Shown piece after piece: positions 8,424-16,872 of a DNA stretch of 64,000 bases. Source of the DNA: Frankiales bacterium (GTDB lineage: Bacteria; Actinomycetota; Actinomycetes; Mycobacteriales; Jatrophihabitantaceae); NCBI GenBank assembly GCA_025966315.1, contig JAOPUZ010000051.1, forward strand, positions 62,001-126,000. The letters are read 5' to 3'. Position 1 is the stretch's first letter; each line of letters opens with the position of its first letter. Under the pieces are notes generated by a model, which made no database searches, had not been told where the DNA came from, and was given only the letters and a program-made list of their open reading frames with translations. Made by a program: the position numbers and the translations under genes.

Positions 8424-8990
8424 TCAGGCGCCGAGCCGATCGGGTCCGAGTTCTCGCACCTTCTTTGCCGGCACACCCGCGTACAGCGTGCGCGGCTCGC
8501 AGTTTTTCGCGACCACCGCCCCGGCCGCGACGATGGCGCCATCCCCGATGGTGACGCCCGGCAGAATAAGCGCGCCGGCACCGATCCAGCATCGATTGCC
8601 GATATGCACGCCACGGCCGACGGGATTCGGATCCATCAGGCCGTCTGCGCCCAGCTCGTGGGTGGAGGTCGTGATCGTCACGTGCATCGCGATCGCGCAG
8701 TCCTCGCCGACATGGATGGGACCGAACGCGTCGAAGGTGCAATCGACGTTGACGAACGTGCCGCGGCCGACACGGATGCCGCCATTGCCGGTGAACCGGC
8801 ATCGTTCGGAGACGTTGTGCGTCCTGATGTCCAGCGCCGCACTGCGATAGATCAGATTGCGCAGTAGCCGAGGAGTGACCGGCGAGCCGCCGATCGCATT
8901 CACCCATAAAGTGCGGGGCATCCAGCTGAAGTCCTGCTGGGTGATCCGGACCGCTCGCGCCAAGGCGGGGCGTCGCGCCAACAGTCCCAC
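8424..8990 (-). CDS. Hexapeptide-repeat O-acetyltransferase (WcaF/maltose acetyltransferase-like)
   Basis: This 188-residue protein is built of left-handed beta-helix hexapeptide repeats, for example IHVGEDCAIAMHVTI, VHIGNRCWIGAGALILPGV and TIGDGAIVAAGAVV. The catalytic-type His is in TSTHELG, and the end AGVPAKKVRELG is typical. It transfers an acetyl group from acetyl-CoA to a hydroxyl of a sugar, here presumably an exopolysaccharide residue. It starts with GTG, and no strong ribosome-binding site is seen. It is convergent with the ligase-like gene, with a 10-base gap. Confidence 0.85.
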   Translation of the reverse strand: MGLLARRPALARAVRITQQDFSWMPRTLWVNAIGGSPVTPRLLRNLIYRSAALDIRTHNVSERCRFTGNGGIRVGRGTFVNVDCTFDAFGPIHVGEDCAIAMHVTITTSTHELGADGLMDPNPVGRGVHIGNRCWIGAGALILPGVTIGDGAIVAAGAVVAKNCEPRTLYAGVPAKKVRELGPDRLGA

Positions 8991-9043
8991 TGACGACCAC
9001 CAATCACTCGACCAGGGGCAGCAATGACCGCGAGCTGCGACAG

Positions 9044-9997
9044 CTATTTTGAGGGCGGCCCGGTGGGTGCGCCGTCGGTGTATTTGTTAGATCCTAGCGT
9101 CGTCTCGGGGGGCGCGGTAATGGCCTCGACCTGCCAACCGCGCGAGAAGGTATTGCCGGTGATTGCCACCGGCGCGCTCACACCCTCACCGTAGATACAG
9201 ACTCCGTACGAGGTCTGCTCCTGGTTGCGATTGCCGCTGACGAACAGGTTGTCGATGACCTGATACGAACTGATCTTGGGCTGCCCGGCGAGCCACTGTA
9301 CGAACACATTGCAGTTGTTGCCCGTCTCGATGCGGTTGTGCGAAATCAGCACGTTCGCCCCGCCGGTGGTCTGTATGCCGTCCGAGTGGGCCAGCGGAAT
9401 GTCGCCCATCGACAGATCGTGCACCCACGAATCCTCGAGGACAGTGCCGCCGTCTAGCCGCAAACCATCGCTGGTGTTGTGAATATTCAGTCGCTTCAGG
9501 ACGTTCTTCGCGTCCGAGCCGGCGGACAACACACCCGTAGCCTTGCCGAACGTCTTGCCGTCGGCCTGACCGCCGATCTCGGTGTCGGTCACGGTGGTCG
9601 AGCTGGCGATGGCCAGGCACCAATCGTTCTCGCCGGTGCATCGGATGCGGGTGTTCTTGACCTGCAGGCCCGGAAATTTGCTTTGCAAGCTACCGTTGAT
9701 GTCAAGGCCGTCGATTACCGCGTTCGGCGCCGTTATCTGAACCCACCCGTACTTATTCCAGCCCCAACCGGGGCCACTGCTCACATCCTGCGGAACCCGC
9801 TCCAGCGAAACACCAGCTGGTACGCCGGTGTTCGCTGAAGCGGGAAACGTACTAACCGCAGTTTGTTTCTGCTCGGTCTGCTTCTGCTCGGTCGCGGCGC
9901 GGTGGGTATTGCGCCAAATCACCGAGCCCACGATGACCGCGATGCCGATGGCAACTATCGCAGCACCCAATTGGTACTTTCGGAAGCCGCGGCGCAC
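9044..9997 (-). CDS. Membrane-anchored right-handed beta-helix protein (paralogue 1)
   Basis: This 317-residue protein has an N-terminal membrane anchor (residues 11-27, AAIVAIGIAVIVGSVIW) and a TEQKQTEQKQT linker. A domain of short beta-helix rungs follows: AVIDGLDING, LQVKNTRIRC, NVLKRLNIHNTSDGLRLDGG, VLEDSWVHDLSMGDIP, HSDGIQTTGGANVLISHNRI. Such folds occur in polysaccharide lyases, C5-epimerases and phage-like binding proteins; the catalytic type is not evident. Conserved Cys pairs suggest an extracytoplasmic disulfide. It shares most rungs with the gene at 10048-11241. GTG 9997 is the start because TAAGAT lies 6 bases upstream. It probably binds or trims the exported polysaccharide. Confidence 0.75.
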   Translation of the reverse strand: MRRGFRKYQLGAAIVAIGIAVIVGSVIWRNTHRAATEQKQTEQKQTAVSTFPASANTGVPAGVSLERVPQDVSSGPGWGWNKYGWVQITAPNAVIDGLDINGSLQSKFPGLQVKNTRIRCTGENDWCLAIASSTTVTDTEIGGQADGKTFGKATGVLSAGSDAKNVLKRLNIHNTSDGLRLDGGTVLEDSWVHDLSMGDIPLAHSDGIQTTGGANVLISHNRIETGNNCNVFVQWLAGQPKISSYQVIDNLFVSGNRNQEQTSYGVCIYGEGVSAPVAITGNTFSRGWQVEAITAPPETTLGSNKYTDGAPTGPPSK

Positions 9998-10003
9998 CCG
10001 ATC

Positions 10004-10009
10004 ATCTTA
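10004..10009 (-). promoter_or_regulatory. -10 hexamer TAAGAT for a leaderless start
   Basis: On the minus strand TAAGAT is followed by six bases (GATCGG) and then the GTG at 9997. No Shine-Dalgarno is present. Confidence 0.55.
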
Positions 10010-10047
10010 GCGGCGCGATCAGCGTCCGGTTACCGGATTGGCTGGTG

Positions 10048-11241
10048 TCAGTTGCTCATGACCGCAATCGCCGTTCCATCGGTGTAAACATCGCCCGATA
10101 CCTTTGAGCCAGCCGGCAGGGTCGCCGGACCTACCTGGTATCCGCGTACGAACTTGTTGTTCGTCAGGGTTACGCCCGCGACGTTGGGCGAGTAGGCACA
10201 GACGCCGTACGAGGTCTGCTCACCGTTGCGGTTACCGGGTGTGAAGGTGTTCCCGCTGATGACGTAGTTGCTGATGGCTGCGTTGCCACTCAGCCACTGC
10301 AGGAACACGTTGCAGTTGTTGCCACTTTCAAAGCGGTTGTTGGACACTGTCACGTTGGCGCCACCGGTGGACTGGATCCCGTCCGAGTGTGCTCCGGGGA
10401 TTTCACCCATGCTCAGGTTGTGAATGTAGGAGTTCGTCAGAGTCGTGCCACCATCGATCCGCAGACCATCGCTGGTGTTGTGGATGTCGACGGAGTCCAA
10501 GACGTTGCCGGCCGTCGAACCACCGGACCAGACGCCGATCGCGGACACGAACGCGGTGCCACTGGCACCGCCGCCGATCTCGGTGTGCGAGAGCTTCGAA
10601 TGGCTACCGAGGCTGATGCACCATTGGGTTTCACCAGTGCAACGGATTCGCGTGTTGACGACGGTCAAACCAGTCGGCGAGCCCTGTACCGGACCGTTGA
10701 TGTCCAGACCACTCAAGGTCACGTTCGTACCGGTGACCGCTAGTGCGCTACCCGTCCAGGTCCAGCCGGGGCCCGATTTGGCCTGACCAGGAACGCTGGT
10801 CAGAGGCGTACCCGCGGTCACACCAGCCGTTCCGGTCGGCGCGGTTGGGGCCGGGGTGGTCTTGGTTGGCGTTGGCGCCGGGGTGGTCTTGGTTGGCGTT
10901 GGCGCCGGAGTGGTCTTGGTCGGCTGAGGGGTTGAAGTCGTCTGTGACGGCTTCGGCGCGACGGTCGTTGTGCTCACCGACGGTGTCGCAGAGGGGGAAT
11001 GTGACCACGTTCCCCAGTGACGGTGCCGGCGGGTTGATGAGGATGCCGTCGCAGTTGGGCTCGCCGACACACTTACCAGCTGCGCGGATTGGGGCGAGTC
11101 ATGGTTGGTTGTTGCGGAGGATTGCCCCGAGAAGGCAACGACTCCGACGCCGCAGGCCAAAGCCGACGTCGCCACGGCGATCATGATGGACGGCAGCCGC
11201 ATTTTCGGATGTTTCACGATCTCAAGTAGTCGATGTGCCAT
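10048..11241 (-). CDS. Secreted right-handed beta-helix protein with Pro/Thr linker (paralogue 2)
   Basis: This 397-residue protein has a signal or anchor segment at about 17-36. A Ser/Thr/Pro-rich region with three KTTPAPTPT units comes next, then a beta-helix domain closely matching the neighbouring paralogue: NTRIRCTGETQWCISLGS, VDIHNTSDGLRIDGGTTL, HSDGIQSTGGANVTVSNN, SGNNCNVFLQWLSG. The Pro/Thr linker is a likely O-mannosylation target; a Pmt enzyme is encoded at 53040-54770. AGGAGAG precedes the ATG. The two paralogues are 50 bases apart, which suggests tandem duplication. The substrate is unknown; polysaccharide binding or processing is the best guess. Confidence 0.75.
   Translation of the reverse strand: MAHRLLEIVKHPKMRLPSIMIAVATSALACGVGVVAFSGQSSATTNHDSPQSAQLVSVSASPTATASSSTRRHRHWGTWSHSPSATPSVSTTTVAPKPSQTTSTPQPTKTTPAPTPTKTTPAPTPTKTTPAPTAPTGTAGVTAGTPLTSVPGQAKSGPGWTWTGSALAVTGTNVTLSGLDINGPVQGSPTGLTVVNTRIRCTGETQWCISLGSHSKLSHTEIGGGASGTAFVSAIGVWSGGSTAGNVLDSVDIHNTSDGLRIDGGTTLTNSYIHNLSMGEIPGAHSDGIQSTGGANVTVSNNRFESGNNCNVFLQWLSGNAAISNYVISGNTFTPGNRNGEQTSYGVCAYSPNVAGVTLTNNKFVRGYQVGPATLPAGSKVSGDVYTDGTAIAVMSN
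10845..10922. repeat. In-frame 27-bp tandem repeat (KTTPAPTPT)
   Basis: About three near-identical 27-base units encode the Pro/Thr linker of the second beta-helix protein. Units differ by single bases. Length change would alter only linker length. Confidence 0.75.
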
Positions 11242-11513
11242 GTAAGAAAACTCTCCTCATGTTGCGCAGCCCGTACGGAGCTTGTGAGCACCGCGAATAA
11301 TTAACGGAATGCAAACGGAATGTTGTTCGGCGGGGATCTTCAGTTGACGAGGGGCCATCACGGGGTCCGTGAATTAACGGGTTAGCGGCAACTTGGAATC
11401 CCGCCAGAGATTAGCCGACCAACTGCCCTACCGAAGAATTGACTTCGGCCGCAGTAAAACTATTGATAAGATAACGGTTAAATAAACGTGAGGGCGTTCG
11501 AATTCACGTCTCC

Positions 11514-11535
11514 TTTGACCGAATCGTCGGTCAAA
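11514..11535. promoter_or_regulatory. Perfect palindrome TTTGACCGA-N4-TCGGTCAAA
   Basis: Nine-base arms match perfectly with a 4-base centre (ATCG). It lies 19 bases upstream of the CRP-like site, in the promoter region of the flippase operon. It is a candidate operator for an unidentified dimeric regulator. Confidence 0.5.
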
Positions 11536-11554
11536 ACGGTGGGCCTGCCGACCC

Positions 11555-11578
11555 AAACTGTGATCTAGCTCACAGTTT
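11555..11578. promoter_or_regulatory. CRP/GlxR-like operator TGTGA-N6-TCACA
   Basis: The core TGTGATCTAGCTCACA (11559-11574) matches the TGTGA-N6-TCACA consensus of CRP/GlxR cAMP-receptor regulators. The symmetry extends to 9-base arms (AAACTGTGA / TCACAGTTT). It lies about 230 bases upstream of the flippase start and 314 bases upstream of the divergent beta-helix gene, so it could control either. Confidence 0.65.
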
Positions 11579-11803
11579 GACGGGGATCACTTCATCGAAC
11601 CCGGCTTCAACCTCGGCGGGCGAGCCGGACAAGTCGCGCAATTTGCCTCTCAGATTCGCCAGATCTGCCCTAACAGCCCAGATTTTGCGGCCAAAGGTGC
11701 TCAGTTCCTCACCTGACCGTACGATAAGCAAACATGAAGCGCCCCCGCAGTCGCGGGGCGCACCGAGCCGCAGTGGGAGCCTGACCGCCATGCCCGTCGC
11801 GCG

Positions 11804-13450
11804 ATGATTAACGCACGGCGTCGGCGACAGCGCGCACAGGCCCGACACAGCGCGGATCAGGCTCCGGAGGCTGGCCTCTCGCATCGCGTACGACGGGGCG
11901 CAATGTGGAGCGCGGCCAGCACGCTAACGATGCGGTTAGCCAACATCTCGATCATGGCCGTCGTTGCTCGTACCCTTTCGCCGCGCGATTTCGGCGTTTT
12001 TGCGGTAGCTTTGACCGTTCACGCCATCGTCTCGAGCATCGCCGAACTGGGCGTGGCGTCCTGCTTGATGCGCGCGGATGTCGATCCGGACGAGGTGGCA
12101 CCAACCGTCGCGGCCGTTTCCTTGATCAGCAGCTCGATTTTGGCGGCCGGGATGTTTATCTTCGCGCGTCCACTGTCGGCGGCGCTGGGCAGCGTGGATG
12201 CGGCCGGCCCAATGCGAGTGATGTCGCTCGTCGTCCTTTTGGTCGGCATATTCGCCGTACCTGGCGCAGAGCTTGCGCGCGAGTTTCGCCAAGACAAACA
12301 ATTCGCGGCGAATCTGCTGGGCTTCGCCGTGGCAAATACCCTGTTACTGGTATTGGCGACGCACGGCGGCGGCGCGATGTCATTCGCTTGGTCGCGTGTT
12401 GCGGGTCAGTTCGTTATTGGCACCGTAATGACGTTAATGGTCGATAAACTTTATGTTCCGCGGATCAATCGTAAACAGCTGAAGTTCGTGCTGTCTTTTG
12501 GCCTGCCGTTGGCGGGCGCCAATCTGCTCAACTACGCGTTAATGAACACGGACTACGTCTTCATCGGAAATCTGCTCGGCCCGGTCCAGCTCGGCATCTA
12601 CATGTTGGCCTTCAACATTTCGAGCTGGTCGAGCTCCATGATGTCGACCATGCTCAACTCGATCGCCATGCCGGCCTTCTCACGAGTGAAGCAGGACGCG
12701 GCTCAGCTGGAGCGGGCCCTGGCCAGGGGGACAGTCGCGCTCGCCTTTGTGGCCGTACCGATCTGCACGCTCACCTCGACGCTGGCCAAACCCCTGGTCC
12801 GTACGGTCTACGGCGGTCAATGGGAAGCAGCGGCATCGGTACTGGCCATCCTCTCCACGTACGGCGCGATCTCGGTGTTCTGCCTGCTACTGGCCAATGC
12901 ACTGTCCGGCATGGGCAAAACCAACCTGCTCCTGATCACCCAGCTGCCGTGGATCGGGTGCCTAATCCCGGCCATGGCTATCGGGATCAGGATAAACGGA
13001 ATCGTCGGCGCAGCCTGGGCTCACATCCTGATCGTTTGCCTCGTGGCATTACCGGTGTACCTGGTCATGTTGAAACGCGCAGCTACGCTGCGACTGTTGT
13101 TGGTGGTGCGCGCGGTGCTCCCCTTGTTGTTCGCGGGATTGTTGGCCGGGGTCGCCGCCTATGCGGTGTCGCACTCCGTTCACGGTTCACTGCTGCAACT
13201 GCTTGCAGGCGGTTTCACCGGTTCCGCCGTCTATCTTGTCTTTGCCGCGCCCCTGGCCCAGGACGCTATAGGCAGCTCTCGACGCTTACCCGGCAGGCTA
13301 GCCGCGCCGCTGAACTCCTACAGCCGGCGATTGCGCATTCTCGGACTCGGGTTACCGGTGTCCGTGCCCGACCCATCGACCCTGCCGGTCGATGGCACCG
13401 AGATCACTCTCATGAACCATTCGCTGGTTGATCTGGAAGGGCGTCTGTGA
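11804..13450 (+). CDS. Wzx-type polysaccharide flippase (MOP superfamily)
   Basis: This 548-residue polytopic protein has 12-14 membrane segments. The entry motif of oligosaccharide flippases is present: RRGAMWSAASTLTMRLANI, then ARTLSPRDFGVFAVALT. The middle segment INYALMNTDYVFIGNLLGPVQLG-type is seen in parts (NTDYVFIGNLLG), and SSMMSTMLNSIAMPAFSRVK is typical of the family. It moves undecaprenyl-linked repeat units across the membrane. The last 50 residues are soluble. The stop overlaps the next gene as GTGA, giving a three-gene flippase-glycosyltransferase operon. No Shine-Dalgarno is obvious at ATG 11804. Confidence 0.88.
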   Translation: MINARRRRQRAQARHSADQAPEAGLSHRVRRGAMWSAASTLTMRLANISIMAVVARTLSPRDFGVFAVALTVHAIVSSIAELGVASCLMRADVDPDEVAPTVAAVSLISSSILAAGMFIFARPLSAALGSVDAAGPMRVMSLVVLLVGIFAVPGAELAREFRQDKQFAANLLGFAVANTLLLVLATHGGGAMSFAWSRVAGQFVIGTVMTLMVDKLYVPRINRKQLKFVLSFGLPLAGANLLNYALMNTDYVFIGNLLGPVQLGIYMLAFNISSWSSSMMSTMLNSIAMPAFSRVKQDAAQLERALARGTVALAFVAVPICTLTSTLAKPLVRTVYGGQWEAAASVLAILSTYGAISVFCLLLANALSGMGKTNLLLITQLPWIGCLIPAMAIGIRINGIVGAAWAHILIVCLVALPVYLVMLKRAATLRLLLVVRAVLPLLFAGLLAGVAAYAVSHSVHGSLLQLLAGGFTGSAVYLVFAAPLAQDAIGSSRRLPGRLAAPLNSYSRRLRILGLGLPVSVPDPSTLPVDGTEITLMNHSLVDLEGRL

Positions 13451-14541
13451 CCGTTCAACTCACGTCTCGCCGGAAGGTGCAGGCCATGCCGACCGGGCGC
13501 CGGCCGGTGGTAAGCGTGGTCGTACCCTGCTACAACTACGGCCACTACCTGCCGGAGTGTATCGCCAGCATCGTGGAGCAGCCGGACGTCGACACCGACG
13601 TGCTCATCATCGACGACGCCTCCCCCGACGGCAGCGGAAAGGTCGCTCAGTCACTCGCTGAACAGCACCCGAATGTTCGTGCGCTCGTCCACGAGCAGAA
13701 CATGGGACACATCGCAACGTACAACGAGGGCTTGCCGACGATGACCGGCGACTACCTGGTCCTGCTGTCAGCCGACGACCTGCTTGCCCCCGGATCGTTG
13801 GGCCGGGCCACTGCTCTCATGGAATCGCATCCGTCCGTCGGTTTGGTTTACGGAAACCCGCTGACTTTCGACGACGTGCTCCCGCCCGCCTCAACCACCG
13901 TCCGCAGCTGGTCCCTGTGGTCGGGGCACGACTGGGCCCGAAGGCAGTTCTCGCGCGGCATGAGCATCGTCTACTCGCCTGAGGCCGTCGTTCGGACGAA
14001 GGTGCACGCCGAGGTCGGCTACTACAAACCGGAACTTCCCCACTCGGGCGACTTGGAGCTGTGGTTACGAATCGCGTCGGTAGCCGATGTCGGACGGGTG
14101 AACGGGCCGGACCAAGCCTACCGTCGCGAGCACGCGAACAGCATGATGCACACGACGTACGGCACCGTTCTCATCGATCTGAAAACCCGGGACGAGGCGT
14201 ACGCGGAGTTCCTGGCCACCGCGGGCCGCGGGTTGCCCGACGCGGAGAAACTCCGCGCGCTGTCGCACCGCCGAATGGCCGACGAGGCGCTGGACTGGAC
14301 TTGTCTCTTGCTCACCAAGCCCGAATGCACCGATGCCGATCGGGCCGAGATCGCAGAATGCGTGGCGTTTGCCCGAACCATCGACGCGGGCTACGCGTCG
14401 TTGCGATCTTGGCATGAGTATCAACTGCTCTCCACGCCGCACTCATCCACGCTGGCGCCGGCGCTGCGCGCTGGGCACCGCCTGCGCCGCGACGTCAAAG
14501 GCCGATTAAAATGGCAACGCTGGCATCGGATGGGCCTGTGA
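13447..14541 (+). CDS. Glycosyltransferase family 2 (GT-A fold)
   Basis: This 364-residue protein has the GT2 N-terminus SVVVPCYNYGHYLPECIASI at about residues 22-41. The nucleotide-binding IIDDASPDGSG follows, then the acidic LLSADDLLAPGSL (DXD-like) and the acceptor-side HSGDLELWLRIA. It is an inverting enzyme using a nucleotide sugar at the cytoplasmic face. GTG 13447 overlaps the flippase stop (GTGA), so it is translationally coupled. Its C-terminal 120 residues are helical and unclassified. Confidence 0.88.
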   Translation: MTVQLTSRRKVQAMPTGRRPVVSVVVPCYNYGHYLPECIASIVEQPDVDTDVLIIDDASPDGSGKVAQSLAEQHPNVRALVHEQNMGHIATYNEGLPTMTGDYLVLLSADDLLAPGSLGRATALMESHPSVGLVYGNPLTFDDVLPPASTTVRSWSLWSGHDWARRQFSRGMSIVYSPEAVVRTKVHAEVGYYKPELPHSGDLELWLRIASVADVGRVNGPDQAYRREHANSMMHTTYGTVLIDLKTRDEAYAEFLATAGRGLPDAEKLRALSHRRMADEALDWTCLLLTKPECTDADRAEIAECVAFARTIDAGYASLRSWHEYQLLSTPHSSTLAPALRAGHRLRRDVKGRLKWQRWHRMGL

Positions 14542-15695
14542 CCCGGGTCGGCCTGCTCTACCCGTATCCGAATCCCGTTTCGCCCCAGAGTTGGTCTGGC
14601 ACGCCGGCGGGGCTGGCCGCTGGCCTCGTGGACAACGGCTTCGAGCTCGTCCCGATCGGGGCCGTTCTCCCGGTGGGTATCCGACAGACGATCGCCGGAC
14701 TGTCACGCGTCACTGGCCGGCGCGGACCGATCGCCAACCGCGGCCCGTTAGCCAGCAAAGCGCGGACACTCGAGGTGGCACGACAGATTCGTAAGGCCGG
14801 CCACCTCGACGCGCTGATCGCCATGGACACCGAGGCGTACCGCCTGGACCAGGTTCTGCCGGAACACCTCCCGGTGGCCACCTACGACGACGGCACCTTC
14901 GCGCTCTTCGCGCAGCATCCCGACTCGGACATACGCCGGGACGGGATCCCGCAGGCCGAGCTAGACCGTTGGATCGCGCGGCAAGGCATCGGCTGCCGTA
15001 CGGCGACCGTGTGCTGTCTCAGTACCGGTTGGGCCGCCCGTTCGGTCGTGGCGGACTACCACGTGCCGGCCGACCGGGTTCGAGTTGTGGGCATGGGTCA
15101 CCGGCCGCGGATTGGCGCCAACGGACGACGAGGCGAGCGAGATTTCAGCGCTCCCCGCTTCCTCTTCGTCGGCGTCGAATGGGGCCGCAAAAACGGTGAC
15201 GCCGTGCTGCGAGCGTTCACCGAGCTACATAGGACTCATCCGTCAGCTCGCCTAGACCTGGTCGGAGATCATCCCCTCGTTGTCCAAGAGGGCGTGCACG
15301 ACCACGGGTTGCTTCGTCGCGACGATCCGGCGGCGCAGGCATTGCTGGATGATCTCTTCGCCCAGGCGACCGCGTTCGTCCTGCCGAGTCGGTTCGACCC
15401 GTCACCGATCGCGTACCTCGAGGCTGCCTCGGCCGGCCTACCCGTGATCGCCACGACCGAAGGCGGCGCTGGCGAGCTGCTCGGCGATGGCGCGCTCACC
15501 GTTTCCCCTGATGACGACGGGGCAATCTTAGCCGCCATGCAACGATTGACCGATCCAGCCGTTGCCGCTCGCCTGGGCGCGGAGGCGGCCGGCCGCGCGG
15601 CCGAGTCAACGTGGGCGAACGTGTCCCGCCGAATCGTCGACGCCCTGACCAGGGGACAGCCTAAGACCAACGGTGGCGCTAGCCACAGTCGTTGA
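14511..15695 (+). CDS. Glycosyltransferase family 4-like
   Basis: This is a GT-B enzyme of up to 394 residues. The N-terminal strand RVGLLYPYPNP begins a Rossmann domain. The C-terminal donor domain contains FLFVGVEWGRKNGDAVLRAF, LDLVGDHPLV, and PSRFDPSPIAYLEAASAGLPVIATTEGGAGELL, where the conserved Glu of the donor motif is in YLEAASAG. Two starts are plausible: ATG 14511 (AAAGG upstream, 31-base overlap with the previous gene) and GTG 14538, which overlaps the upstream stop as GTGA. The GTG would give the shorter N-terminus usual for the family and repeats the coupling seen at 13447. Confidence 0.82.
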   Translation: MATLASDGPVTRVGLLYPYPNPVSPQSWSGTPAGLAAGLVDNGFELVPIGAVLPVGIRQTIAGLSRVTGRRGPIANRGPLASKARTLEVARQIRKAGHLDALIAMDTEAYRLDQVLPEHLPVATYDDGTFALFAQHPDSDIRRDGIPQAELDRWIARQGIGCRTATVCCLSTGWAARSVVADYHVPADRVRVVGMGHRPRIGANGRRGERDFSAPRFLFVGVEWGRKNGDAVLRAFTELHRTHPSARLDLVGDHPLVVQEGVHDHGLLRRDDPAAQALLDDLFAQATAFVLPSRFDPSPIAYLEAASAGLPVIATTEGGAGELLGDGALTVSPDDDGAILAAMQRLTDPAVAARLGAEAAGRAAESTWANVSRRIVDALTRGQPKTNGGASHSR

Positions 15696-15729
15696 TCCTG
15701 ACCAGCTTGTTGATGCTGGCGAGGATCAA
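15692..15729. terminator. Bidirectional terminator-like hairpin
   Basis: A two-tier stem, TTGATCCT/AGGATCAA outside and CCAGC/GCTGG inside, lies between convergent genes and overlaps the stop codon of the upstream glycosyltransferase. No long T tract follows, as is common in actinobacteria. Confidence 0.55.
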
Positions 15730-15745
15730 ACAACCTTGTCCCGTG

Positions 15746-16849
15746 CTAGCCCTTGAGGGCCGTCACCAGCTCGTGCACCACACGCTCTTGCTGGGCGTTC
15801 GTGATGCCGGGGAAGATTGGCAGAGACAGGATCTCGCCGGCCAGCGACTCCGAGATCGGGAAGCTACCCGCACCGTAACCGAGGTGCGCGAAGGCCGGCA
15901 GCTGGTGGACCGGCGCGGGGTAGTGAATGCCCGCGCCGATGCCGGCCGCGTTGAGCGAGGACAGGACGGCGTCGCGCCGGGGCACGCGCACCACGTAGAG
16001 GTGCCACACGTGCTCGTTCCCGGGGACTTCCTGAGGCAATCTCACGTCGTCGTTGGCGCCGATCAGTTCCGCATAGTTGGCCGCAGCTGCTCGGCGCTCG
16101 GCGTTCCAGTCATCCAGGACCTTGAGCTTGGCCGCCAATACGACGCCCTGCAATCCGTCCAGCCGCGAGTTGACGCCGACCTCGAGGTGCTCGTACTTGC
16201 GGATGCCGCCGTGATTGCGCAGCCGCAGCAGCCGCTCGTGGATGTGATCGTCGCTGGTCGTTACCCCGCCGGCATCGCCGTAGGCGCCGAGGTTCTTACC
16301 CGGGTAGAAACTGGTCGCGGCAACCAGGCCGAGCGAACCGGAACGGGCGCCGCCCTGCTTTGCCCCCTGTGACTGGGCGGCATCCTCGATGATCACCGTG
16401 TCCGGAGCGGCCGCCCGAACAGCGGCGACCGGTGCGAGCTGGCCGTACAGGTGCACCGGGACGATCGCCTTGGTCCGCGCTGTGATCGCGGCACCGATCT
16501 GGTTGGCGTCGATCAGAAAGTTCTCGTCGCAGTCGACCAGCTTAAGTGTTGCGCCGGTGCGGGCGATGGCTCCTGCCGTGGCGACGAACGTGTTGGCCGG
16601 GGCAATGACCTCATCGCCGGGGCCGATGTCGCAGGCACGCAGCGCCAGTTCGATTGCGTCGGTGCCGTTGCCGACACCGACACAATGGGCGACCCCACAA
16701 TATTCGGCGTAGGCCCGCTCGAACGTCTCGGCCTCGGGGCCGAGGATGAAGGACGTGTTCGCCAGCACTCGGTCGAAGCCCTCGCGGACCTCGTCCGCGA
16801 CGCGTCGATGCTGCAGGCCCAGATCGACCAGTGGGATGTTCTCGGTCAT
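15746..16849 (-). CDS. DegT/DnrJ/EryC1/StrS aminotransferase (WbpE/WlbC-like)
   Basis: This 367-residue PLP-dependent sugar aminotransferase has FILGPEAETFE, VGVGNGTDAIELAL, ANTFVATAGAI, VIIEDAAQSQGA, and the Schiff-base Lys185 in SFYPGKNLGAYGDAGG. The SFYPGKNLGAYGD form resembles WbpE/WlbC enzymes that aminate the 3-keto group of UDP-GlcNAc-type sugars. With the Gfo/Idh dehydrogenase and the WbpD-like acetyltransferase it could make a 3-acetamido sugar. ATG 16849 is preferred, with AAGGAT 7 bases upstream; a TTG precedes it. It is downstream of the PglD-like gene on the same strand, with a 23-base gap. Confidence 0.88.
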   Translation of the reverse strand: MTENIPLVDLGLQHRRVADEVREGFDRVLANTSFILGPEAETFERAYAEYCGVAHCVGVGNGTDAIELALRACDIGPGDEVIAPANTFVATAGAIARTGATLKLVDCDENFLIDANQIGAAITARTKAIVPVHLYGQLAPVAAVRAAAPDTVIIEDAAQSQGAKQGGARSGSLGLVAATSFYPGKNLGAYGDAGGVTTSDDHIHERLLRLRNHGGIRKYEHLEVGVNSRLDGLQGVVLAAKLKVLDDWNAERRAAAANYAELIGANDDVRLPQEVPGNEHVWHLYVVRVPRRDAVLSSLNAAGIGAGIHYPAPVHQLPAFAHLGYGAGSFPISESLAGEILSLPIFPGITNAQQERVVHELVTALKG

Positions 16850-16872
16850 CAATGATCCTTCTTAGTAACCGG

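Larger units (their letters stand above)
11242..11803. other. 562-base AT-richer regulatory intergenic region
   Basis: This divergent gap lies between the beta-helix gene and the flippase. It is visibly more AT-rich than its surroundings around 11290-11490. It holds three perfect short inverted repeats: CCGAAG-N6-CTTCGG at 11431-11448, TTTGACCGA-N4-TCGGTCAAA at 11514-11535, and AAACTGTGA-N6-TCACAGTTT at 11555-11578. An imperfect GC-rich hairpin lies near 11735-11757. Short open frames here show no recognisable protein features. Confidence 0.6.
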
